The notes beneath the pieces are model-generated. The model had not been told where the DNA came from. It did not search any database and worked only from the letters and a program-made list of their open reading frames with translations. Position numbers and translations under genes: made by a program. This document shows positions 55,801 to 64,000 of a stretch of DNA of 64,000 nt, piece after piece. Each line of letters begins with the position of its first letter. Position 1 is the first letter of the stretch. This DNA is from Trichostrongylus colubriformis (taxonomy: Eukaryota; Nematoda; Chromadorea; Rhabditida; Trichostrongylidae), in assembly GCA_963978905.1 (NCBI GenBank), contig OZ022260.1:36907326-36971325 (forward strand), in the 5' to 3' direction.

Positions 55801-58800
55801 GGTTTGTTACCATGCGCGGTTTAAAGATGTCAGGATGTTCAAAGAGCAATCAAATCAAAAAAGAAAATCGTCTCCCACGTTTCTCATTTACAGGCCTATG
55901 AGATCTCCTTCCTTTCGCCGGTTGCTCTGTACCTGTTTACCTCTACAGCGTTGTCTGTACATTCCACTGCCGACAGAAAACCAATTTCAAAGCAAATGCA
56001 GGCAAGCGAATTGCACAACTCATATTCGCGATAATATTTCATTGAACTGCAGATCATCTAATTGCTACGGTTTCCAGGTGAACGTGTTCACCATAGGAAA
56101 TGGTACAATACTCCCTTACAGCGATTTGACATTCCATCAGAAAGAAACTAGTGGCCGGAATATGCCAGTAACTGCCGACGGCATTGCTAATGTAAGTCTA
56201 AAAACTATGTCATGTTGAAAATTATGAAAAAAACGTCATGGAATAGTCAAACTCTTCAAGAGTTTTATCCGAGTCTTATCATTTACTTCGATTTTTCTCT
56301 CTTGTCAATATTTTTTAAATATATCCTTGGGGTCTTTGCCGTGGTTTTTGCCGCAGCGCTGCCTCGCATAGGCGGGCGAGCTGCTGCGAGGGCGGGGCCA
56401 CGTCTGCTGCTGCCTGACCTATCCCCTCACCTGTAGGCATCTACCCCTACCGGATAGTGATGCGGAAGGGGCGAAAGGGACGGAATAATAGGGAGGGACT
56501 GCGGACCCGTACTTCGCAAGTTTTTCACCGTATTATTCCGTTCTTTTTTTACTGATCACTCGGCTTTCGTAGTCTACAATTAGTCCACAATTTGCCAAAA
56601 TCACCCCCAACAGTGTTTTGAAGGCACGATTCACGATAATTTGACTATTGGCTATTTCCGTAAGCAGATAAGCCCTCCCGTAACTGGGGAGGAGTACTTC
56701 TACCGGGGTTTCAGTATACGTAGTGGCCGCGTGCATTATCCGAGTATAATAAGGTAGCGCCCACCGCGTCAAGATAGCCTGTACTGCCAGCAATTTGACC
56801 GGAGGAGCAGCGGTGTGGCCACTAGTTAGCAAAAAAGGCCTGTTATCGATCGTGATAAGACATAATCTTCAGAACTATCCTTCAGAAGATCATCCAAAAA
56901 GTATTGGAGAAATTCCCTGATTACTCGGACCTAGTGGCATTCGAGGGGAAGCATTTATTCAGGAAGAGAAGCTTATTGTTCATTTAAGGAGCACAATATG
57001 AAAGTTGATTCATGTTGACGCGCTTCGAGATTTGAATTTTTTATGAAGGCGCGAAACCAGCTGGAGTTTCACAACCTGGTATACCGTCTGTGCTCGTGCG
57101 TGTGGGAAGACCCCCTTCTCAAAGGATATCGTGCGGACCCTCAGCGAAAACTCCCCTTTTCTACGTATCATAGACGTCACCACCGGTTCCTGGTGGCCTC
57201 ATATGTTCACAGAGGCCTAATGCGGGCAGTTGCTGCACGACGTGCGCTGCGTCCGCTGTTACATAATATGGCTTCGCGTTTTGGCCCAGCTACGCTCCGG
57301 GAATGAGCCAGGACACTAATTGAGTCGAAGCGCCCAAAAAGTGCCTTGCTGCTTTCATTGCGAACTTTTCGCCAGCAGAGGGACATACAGTAGCGGTCAA
57401 AAATATATGCGGTTTTGGATTCTAACCATAACTTTTGTCGAAGTTTACATTTCTTATTCAATTTTTTTTTTTGTTTTTTGAAGGCAACTGGTACTCAGTG
57501 AAGCAAAGTAGGGTGTAGTCTTGAGATTGGAAAATTTACTTAACTAAAAACTCTAAAAATACCAAACCTTTTCAAAAATTCAATTGGCCATAAAAAGCTT
57601 ATAACTCATCGAAACGGGCAGGTGGGCAGAAAATAATACGGAATGAGGCTGGGACTTTGTTGCACGCTATTTCAAATCTTAACAGCACTGAAGCACGGAG
57701 TTGACCATTTTCAGTGGTTTCAGTTAAATAATTTTTTCAACCTTCACACTGCATCCTACTCGGCTGAGATACTTTATTTCATTGAGTAACAGTTGCCTTC
57801 AAACACAAAAAAAATTGAGCGAGATATGCAAACACCGAACAAAGTTATGGACAAAATCCCAAACCGCATATATTTTTGACCGCTACTGTAGAAGTTGCGA
57901 ACTCCGGCGATGTGACCTAATTCGAGTGTCCTGAGCCAGATTCGCTACGCCAGATGGAAACCTTTCGTATTTTTTGTAAGGTGCAATCAAACACCTGATG
58001 TCACATCTTGTTCGAACTAGAATATTTGATTATCATGCCCGAATATTTCTAGAATACATTGCTTTTATGGCAATTAATGATTTTAGTTAACTTCGTTGTT
58101 GGCATCATCTCTGGATGAGACTTCTTTGCTCATGGATGAGGCTGCACAGGTGATTCGTTTAGCGTTTTCAGATGGGCTATGAAAAATTTGTACCGACGGA
58201 ATACGATGTTCTATATATAATACAGCCGCATGTTTAGGATTGCACAACGTTGACAGTGTTTGACTTTTACGTGGAAGATTCCGCCACGTTATTGGTTATT
58301 AATGTGGTTGGCATCGATGTCCACAAGGCCAACATGGTCCTTATAGCTGATCCATCAAGTAGGTAGCTTTGCTTTTTCACCCCTTGTTCTGTGTTCGGTG
58401 GCTCTGAACTCAAAGACACAATAAAACAGCTTGCTGAGTACATAAAAAAAATCTTGGAATCTAATAATGGCTGCGTAGCGCTGTGGTTGAAGTGCTACCT
58501 TCTTCTTGGGTAGCGTTACAATCGGTTTTCACCCCCTCCTACTTTTAACTAATGGTGCCCACAAACCTTGGCGGAACAAACCGTAGAAAACGTAGGAAGT
58601 AATTCTAGTGCTGATTGTGGTTTATGAGCCATCAACCGTAAGGATTGCTATCGCAACAGGGGCAGAGCTAGACATAGAGTGCGTTGAATGGGTGTGTACC
58701 CATATGTAAGGATTTTGCACGACGACGAGCGACGTGCGACGCAGTGTGTCCGAGCTATGCTCGTCGCGGTAGTCAGGTCTTGAAACGAATGCACGGTAAT

Positions 58801-61800
58801 GCTAGGCGAAGCATGCGAACGAGCTAAAGGCGTCATGTTGTTGGGTCCCGAAGCGATTACAAGTCAACTGCGTATCGCGCTTGACATAGGAGTACACACC
58901 CGTGTTGAATTGAACGTAGCGAACGTCCACCCCTTTCTAGAGCACATGTACCCTGGTACCCTTCAAGCAACTTACAACTTTGGCCTAAATTTTGTACATT
59001 CTGGGAGTGCTTCCATAGACAAGCACCGGAAACTCATATTTGCTGGGCAGAACTCTACGCCAACCCCAGCTCATGTGCTCGAAGCTCGTTTAGTCCGCGT
59101 TGATACTTTGCGCCGGTGTGGCTGCGTTCACAGGGAGTGAGGCAGAGTGGCACAGGCGGGGACGCAGAGACACACAGCTACTCCCTGCCGGCGTCACCGC
59201 AAAGTGTGAAGGCAGACGCAGGCGGCCTCAAAGGAATCGTCCACGGGAAAAATGAGTTTCTTTGTTACCCGCATATTGATGTTGTATTTGCCTAAAATGG
59301 GACGCATGCAAAGTTTCATGCGAAAAAGTGAGAACTCGGCTGAGATACAGCTTCCCAAATATCCGGCCGGGTGGGCAGAGCCTCCGAGTAAGAGCCCCGT
59401 CTCGCCGTGCGCCGCGACGGATGACGAGGGCCTCGCCCACCCGACCAAGGCTTCGTAGTGTTGTATCGTAGCCGTATTCAGATTTTTTGAGTGAAAATTC
59501 ATAAGGCCCTCATGGCAAGGTTTTTTTGAGTGAAAACTCACATAAGACCCATATCAGGCAAATACTACATAAATATATGGATAACAAAAAATTCATTTTT
59601 TCCGTGGACGATTCCATTAACCCCATATGGAATTTATGCCAGGCCATGAGCACATATGCCGGGCTGGGATAATCTGAACAGTCCTATACCGTGTTTACCA
59701 GAACGTCATGTGTGATTCTCCGCCTAAACCAAGTATCCCCACCCACTTTCAATAGGAGGTGGGTGATTCATGCTTATACTTATACATAGGCATACTAAGT
59801 ATAGGCGAACGATTCAGCTTCATACACATATCTTGTAGTTTCGTTTCAGATAGCGGTATTAAAGTGTCTGAAAACACACTCTACGTTGATACAAACACTA
59901 TTACCATAGCCATAAGTGAGCTTTCCTCAGAAATACTTTTCGTCCTCAGCTCAGGCCATATCATCCATTATTTCAGATACTACAAAAATTACACCTTTCG
60001 CTTCTACCTGGAGTTTAATAGTGAAGACCACGACTGGTTCATGTCATGTTCAGGTATTATATTTGACATTCCGATATCTTTCTTGATATCTTTGATTTCT
60101 TGATCTCTTTATCTATTCGATTTGATATCTTTCTACTTCAACGGTACTAAAATGGGGCTCTACATATGTTAGTCTTCATCCCCCGGGTGTCTATTGGGCA
60201 CTGCCTATATCATATGAAAGGATGAAGAGACTCTTCCACTCCCTCTTTGACTAGATCTTGTCCAGTTGATGCACGCAAATGCTTCCACTTTTGATTTGAA
60301 AGAACTCGACAAATCGCTAGCTTTATTTTTACGTTTGAAAAGTTGCTTCGGTTCATTTTTGATATCTAGTACATTTAATTTTATACACAGATCCCAAGAT
60401 TTTTTTTTTAAATGTTACTAAGGAACTGTTATGAGGCAAGCTTCCCCTTCTAGAAAGATCTCTTATCATAAGATATTTCCCACTAGATACGACAAAGTTA
60501 TGGTAACAGAACAGTTGCCCCGTAACTACTTTTTTTGCCCAAATAACAAGGATGAAAAATGGTTCATTTTGCGATGCTGGAGATTTACCTTACCCTAAAA
60601 AAAAACGGAATTACCAGTTCTTGCAATTGTGTTTCAATAAGGATGAGTATGTGTTATGCGTAGTACTCTTCTGAGTATGTGTCAAAAGGTACCATTTGCG
60701 GCGGCGCGACTGTCGCGCGATTACATAGTACGCCGAGAATGGGTCATCGTGCGGTGTCACGCACCGTGAGCTAATCTCAGTGCTGTATAGAGGATGACGC
60801 CTTCTGAGCCATAGCCCTTTTTCGGTGTTAAAATTACATGGTACAATATGAATAAAAAGACTAGAGTAGTTGTTAGATTTTATGAATTCACTGAGTTCTA
60901 GAACAATCAAAGGTTATCACGAGTTATTATTTGCTGATATTCGACTTTGAGAAGAGCTTAGTGATTTTATTTTGAAAAATGGGCCGTCATCCGAAATCAG
61001 GGAGGTCGAATCGAAACGTGACGATAATATATTGTCTAGAATCGTTATAAATATTTATTATCCTAATTTCGTTTCTTTTTTTTTGCACTTTTACCAGAGA
61101 TACTCGGTACTTCTTACCGCGCATCAGTATTTATGGCGCACCCTGTCTCCATCCACTCAGACAGGGTGCGCCATAAATAGGTGCTTCATGTGGAAATTTT
61201 ATTAATAATAAATTAATAGCACAATAATTTATATTGTAGGCACGTGTCGTCTCTCCACTAACAGTAATACCTGGCTTCACTTCCACTGCTAACAGTGATT
61301 ATGTGGCAGATTCTCCATTTTCTGCTAGAGGTAATTGCTGATTGTTTACCGAACCTGAACTGGAGTGTTCTTTCATTGTTTACCGAATACACTTGTTGAA
61401 ATAATTTAGGCGTTGATAACAGCACGTATGCTGTGTTTCGTGTTTCTCTCCCATTTTTCGTTGTAAAATCATCTAAGGTGGGACAATCAAGTGTTGACGA
61501 ACCTTGGAACGAGAGCCTTTCAACGGTTGCGGTTCAACCACGCGACGAAAATACGTGCGCGTATCAATTTATCACCGCAAATTTCCAGGTATCATTTAAC
61601 AACTCGCTACCGTTTTCATACTGTAGATCTCGTGACACTGACTCAATTCTGTAGACAGTGTACTTTTATATTTCAAAATGTCAAACCAGCAGTGTATGTC
61701 ATGGCGATGTTTTTGGCATTACCAGGCATATCTCCCATAGAATAAATAGGAGAAGAAGGAGTGAGTGTAGTGTTTCTTGTAGAATATTCAGGGCTCACAG

Positions 61801-63273
61801 GCATTATATGACGTGGCATGTAGTACGGCGCCTGTGAGGTACAAAAAAGCGAGATTTTTACAAAAACCCCGCCTTTTTTGCTCAAAAACAAATTGAAAAG
61901 GGGGTTGTTAGGAATGAGATATTAGCTCGATCAATGAAAAACCAAATTAAATGTTACACTTTCTTGTTACAGATGACTTCGGCAGCACTGGTTAAGCTTC
62001 AGATCACTGGTCGTACACCAGCGAATTTATACTTCCAAAGAACATTTTACTTCTCGCAGTTGGGCAACTCAAGTACGTTATCAACCTTAACAGGCAAGGC
62101 GATATGACCCTCGCAGTGGAGGGCCCATTCCACGAGCTGAGTGGAAAAACGCCAGCGAGTAATGGTTCACATCGTGCACAGATTTTTCGCCTATTCTAGA
62201 AAAAAGGGCTAGATGTCGCTCAGCGGAATATTCCTGGCTCTTAAATTGACCTTTCATCTCTTTCTCACTGGTAACGCTAATTCGACGCCGGACTTTGCTA
62301 TTCTGAGATTTTGCGACTCCGAGATATTTTGCAATTTCGCAGCTCCTCGACTTTCTAATGCTGCGATTCGCGACCCCTCTCCACTCCAGTTCTCAGAGCC
62401 GCAGAATCGCGTATGAGACAAGGTAATCGTCTCGGGACCGAGCAACGCCTCTAGCTTGTACGCATCGGATCCCACGCAATTTTCATATATATCGAAGTTG
62501 TGCAACTTCTTCAAAGGAACCGTTCATTTCACACGTTCAATTGTTTCAGCAACAGCTTGCTTCGACAGTACAGTGAATCGATTTGGTGAATGCGTTTGTC
62601 CTGTCGGACGTAGCGGCGAGTACTGCGATGAGCCGATATGTGAGAACGGTGGCACGCGGTCGATGTCTATCTGTAATTGCGTGCCGGGTTATTACGGACA
62701 TATGTGCCAGTCAAGTGAGTTGAATTTAGGATTTTATAGCGCCATTGCTAATGAGCTCCGATCCGTCCTAGCATTCTCACAGTACAGTAATAAACCATGA
62801 AGCTGATTCGCACTTTCCTTGGGGTTCTGTGCAGGAAAACCCTTGGCGAAAGTGTCTTGGGATGTTTTCATACTCTGCGGCTCTGCCGGCGGCATCTGCT
62901 GCGACGCGCTTTATAACATGTAACTTAATAGCGTTTTATTTCATGGTGATGTACTCGGACGTTTCCTATACTTTCTCTTCTTTATCTTTCTTTCTTTCTT
63001 CTTTTTTCTTTATTTCTTCTATAACAGATAAGCTTTTTCGGTGATCATTTGCTGTTTTATTTATTTTGGAGGATACGTCTGGGCTCGCTCGCTCGAGGCA
63101 TTTTCATCGCCTCTGACAAAAAACTTACGATTTTAGGCATTTTTCCGTCGTCCTCTACTTCATTTCCTACAACATCCACAACAACGGTGGCACCAGAAGT
63201 CACCACTAACAGTGCTTATGCGTTTTACTATTTGTTATTTGCTATATGTCTAGCTAATATAACATTGTTTTAA
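40810..63273 (+). CDS. Paralog 2: complete secreted EGF / vWA-like surface protein, 31 exons
   Basis: Exons 40810-40861, 41415-41543, 42238-42304, 42489-42552, 42886-42956, 43526-43659, 44204-44339, 45293-45369, 45429-45620, 45690-45825, 46237-46378, 47372-47503, 48593-48746, 48801-48886, 50270-50429, 52053-52239, 52306-52376, 52683-52739, 53292-53356, 53490-53634, 54994-55124, 55894-56001, 56078-56191, 58238-58358, 59850-59915, 59977-60053, 61240-61330, 61410-61588, 61973-62072, 62550-62714, 63137-63273. They total 3546 nt, or 1181 codons plus TAA. Exon 1 encodes a signal peptide (MLTLLLATFFLQCSS). EGF-like cysteines lie in exons 7-8 (CACAPGYYSAYCE), a vWA-like module in exons 9-12, a second vWA-like module (FAVENSAAMS) from exon 20, an EGF module in exon 30 (CVCPVGRSGEYCDEPICENG), and exon 31 is a Ser/Thr-rich linker plus hydrophobic tail (probable GPI anchor or tail segment). 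Donors after 55124 and 56001 are GC. Exons 2-5 have no relatives seen elsewhere in the window, and exon 5 could instead start at 42901. The architecture resembles nematode IRG-7-type proteins; that link is from memory. Confidence 0.88.
41866..42002. repeat. MITE family B copy, cleanest ends
   Basis: It starts GGGCCGCGTTCATACTTTGC and ends GCGCAATGTATGAACGCGGCC. It lies in the intron between paralog 2 exons 2 and 3. Confidence 0.75.
44425..44703 (+). repeat. tRNA-derived SINE copy 1
   Basis: The 5' part resembles a tRNA: a box A-like TGGTGTAATGG and, about 40 bp later, a box B-like GGGGGTCATATCCC. The body (TCCGGGGTCGG..TTGGTACCAGACTCGTCTGG..GAATGTGCGGCGCATGCC) is shared with 48904-49225 and 63728-64000, all on the plus strand. 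It lies in the intron between paralog 2 exons 7 and 8. Confidence 0.65.
46445..46908. mobile_element. Foldback MITE with about 200-bp arms
   Basis: The left arm (AGCACACCACGCGATAATCA.. to ACAACCGAGCCACGCCCACC) is repeated inverted on the right (GGGTGTGGCTCGGTTGTG.. to GATTATCGCGTTGTGTGC). The arms are diverged. It lies in the intron between paralog 2 exons 11 and 12, and the frames within it are not genes. Confidence 0.7.
48126..48365. repeat. MITE family F copy, full length
   Basis: Ends GGGTGTGTACCT and GGGTACACACCC. It contains the full core, including a GATTACAAGTCAAATGCGTA block. It lies in the intron between paralog 2 exons 12 and 13. Confidence 0.75.
48904..49225 (+). repeat. tRNA-derived SINE copy 2, with internal tandem duplication
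   Basis: Same family as 44425-44703, with box A-like TGGTGTAGTGG. A block of about 50 bp (GGTCGG..TTGGTACCGGACTCGTCTGG) is present twice in tandem. It lies in the intron between paralog 2 exons 14 and 15. Confidence 0.65.
49296..49978. mobile_element. Mariner-derived foldback element, TA target duplication
   Basis: Ends TTAGGTCTATGCAGAATAAA and the complement, flanked by TA (49294-49295 and 49979-49980). The arms of about 250 bp are inverted copies. The centre holds a piece of mariner transposase C-terminus (PHPPYSPDISLTDYHFF on plus near 49700), and the same region appears inverted in the other arm. It lies in the intron between paralog 2 exons 14 and 15, beside the SINE at 48904-49225. Confidence 0.8.
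50906..51465. mobile_element. MITE family D copy, opposite orientation to 30013-30510
   Basis: It starts CTTAAAGACAGCATTAGAGG and ends CCCCTAATGCTGCCTTTAA. The interior matches 30013-30510 in reverse. It lies in the intron between paralog 2 exons 15 and 16. Confidence 0.7.
52937..53176. repeat. MITE family F copy, opposite orientation
   Basis: It reads GGGTGTGTACTC..TTCGCACGACGACGAGCGGC.. and ends GTACGCACCC. It lies between paralog 2 exons 18 and 19. Confidence 0.7.
55260..55800. other. Intron sequence without supported feature
   Basis: It lies between paralog 2 exons 21 and 22. Open frames here are GC-rich and repeat-like with no motif. No terminal repeats were matched with confidence. 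Confidence 0.35.
56340..56590. repeat. Dispersed G/C-rich repeat related to 120-430
   Basis: It shares the GGCGGGCGAG..GAGGGCGGGGC block, the ..AGTGATGCGGAAG.. block and the TTATTCCGTTCTTTTTT tract with the start of the window. It is in the large intron before paralog 2 exon 24. Confidence 0.4.
57388..57888. mobile_element. Tc1/mariner-type MITE, 501 bp, TA target duplication
   Basis: Terminal inverted repeats start CAGTAGCGGTCAAAAATATA and end with the complement, flanked by TA (57386-57387 and 57889-57890). The inner part of the repeat differs from the 16875 element after CAGTAGCG. It sits in the intron between paralog 2 exons 23 and 24 and encodes nothing recognisable. Confidence 0.8.
58466..58545 (+). 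other. tRNA-like sequence (pseudo-tRNA or SINE head)
   Basis: A box A-like TAGCGCTGTGGTTGAAGTGC is followed by an anticodon-like stem (GCTACC..GGGTAGC) and a box B-like CGGTTTTCACCCC. The acceptor stem does not pair, so this is not called as a functional tRNA. It lies in the intron between paralog 2 exons 24 and 25. Confidence 0.35.
58690..58901. repeat. MITE family F copy, rearranged interior
   Basis: Ends GGGTGTGTACCC and GTACACACCC flank a core in which the GCGAACGAGC side is shortened. It lies between paralog 2 exons 24 and 25. Confidence 0.65.
59089..59219. repeat. MITE family B copy, diverged
   Basis: It contains GTCCGCGTTGATACTTTGCG at the left and ACCGCAAAGTGTGAAGGCAG at the right, as inverted ends. 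It abuts the MITE family E copy. Confidence 0.55.
59221..59622. mobile_element. MITE family E copy, best preserved, about 0.4 kb
   Basis: It starts GCCTCAAAGGAATCGTCCAC and ends CCGTGGACGATTCC.., with about 75-bp inverted arms holding GTTACCC and TTTATGT blocks. It is the reference copy for the split element at 30511-32481. Confidence 0.75.
61128..61179. repeat. 21-bp perfect hairpin with 10-nt loop
   Basis: 61128-61148 and 61159-61179 are exact complements (TATTTATGGCGCACCCTGTC..). It sits in the intron between paralog 2 exons 26 and 27. It could be a solo terminal-repeat pair of a DNA transposon. Confidence 0.75.
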
Positions 63274-63400
63274 ATGATAGGGCGGCAATTGGGTCCTTCG
63301 AACAGGCTCTGCTGATTGTGTAAGGGAACCGTAGTGCATATACATATTTTATCACGTTGAAAGTATATTTAATTCATTGAGAACACTGCAGACTTAGGCT

Positions 63401-63490
63401 GCCTTCATACTTTGCGGTGGCTGGCGGCTGCGTTCATCTCAGTGCGTCTCCGCCTGTGCCACCTGCCTTGCTGCCTGTGAACGCAGATGC
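63401..63490. repeat. MITE family B fragment downstream of paralog 2
   Basis: It contains GCTGCCTTCATACTTTGCGG and GTGAACGCAGATGCG. No clear right end. It lies about 130 bp after the paralog 2 stop codon. Confidence 0.5.
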
Positions 63491-63727
63491 GTTGTGTCGC
63501 GCGTCGCACGTCTAGTTGCGAAATCCTGTCCTGGTGCCATATACCTCGACGATCAGCTTCTGGGAGTAGTTCGTCCGGCTCCCTTCGTCTTTGAACGGCC
63601 TCGCATCATGACGTAATGTTTCACATCTCGTAATATATGTACATACATGTTTTGCTAGGTAGTAGGAGACAAAGTATGTGGCTTGGTTCCTGGTTGCATT
63701 CACCTTTCCATGGATTATCCAGTTAGA

Positions 63728-64000
63728 GGGGCGGAGGTGGTGTAGTGACAGGTGGCGCACTTACCACTCTCATGGTGTGAGAATCAAATCACGCATCAAC
63801 GCCCGCCCAGGCCTACCAAGCCCTCCATCCCTCTGGGGTCGGCAAATTGGTACCAGACTCGTCTGGGAGGATGAAAGCACTGACTTGTACATCGGCTGGC
63901 CACCGCAAGTCATTGTATAGGCCACATCACATTCACCAGCCACCACGATTCTGAATGGAACTAGAATGTGCGGCGCATCCCACAGAAGGGATTGATTAAC
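63728..64000 (+). repeat. tRNA-derived SINE copy 3, cut by window end
   Basis: It starts GGCGGAGGTGGTGTAGTGAC, has box A-like TGGTGTAGTGA, and continues to the last base. It lies about 0.45 kb downstream of the paralog 2 stop codon. Confidence 0.65.

Noticed and set aside
58466..58545. Functional tRNA gene
   Set aside because: Box A/B-like motifs and an anticodon-like stem exist, but the acceptor stem does not pair and box A has a mismatch; kept only as tRNA-like.

Overview
The window is nematode nuclear DNA, most likely from a strongylid (hookworm-like, clade V) parasite. Evidence: genes are split into many exons of about 60-190 bp; introns end in the nematode consensus TTTCAG; introns and spacers are packed with Tc1/mariner elements, MITEs and SINE-like repeats. 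There are no bacterial operons, rRNA genes or CRISPR arrays. The species call is inference. All gene models were spliced by eye from frame continuity and splice sites.

Three plus-strand genes form the backbone. (1) About 464-9215: the 3' part of a gene with an acidic/serine-rich and then Ser/Arg-rich disordered region, ending in an NHL-type beta-propeller; its 5' end is missing. (2) 15872-35526 and (3) 40810-63273: two head-to-tail paralogs encoding large secreted or cell-surface proteins. Gene 3 runs from a signal peptide through EGF-like modules, two von Willebrand A-like modules and a last EGF module to a Ser/Thr-rich linker and a hydrophobic C-terminal tail (probable GPI anchor). I spliced it into 31 exons summing to 3546 nt, an exact multiple of three. 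Gene 2 is the same from the first EGF exon onward (25 exons, frame continuous), but its signal-peptide exons were not found. Many homologous exons have identical lengths. They resemble the nematode secreted EGF/vWA family that includes C. elegans IRG-7; that link is from memory of the architecture.

Mobile DNA explains most of the rest. Gene 2's introns hold a Penelope-like reverse transcriptase split by a 1.38-kb palindromic mariner-type foldback element, and a nearly complete Tc1-like transposon nested in a MITE beside another MITE. Several internally deleted mariners and at least nine short inverted-repeat or SINE families lie in introns and spacers. The spacer 35527-40809 between the paralogs is largely mariner and MITE debris. 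Stretches 10.97-15.87 kb and 36.3-37.8 kb hold mostly unassigned sequence.

The two paralogs probably act outside the cell as adhesion or immune-type surface proteins. The minus-strand ORFs at 9.7-10.3 kb and 29.2-29.8 kb are weak gene candidates.
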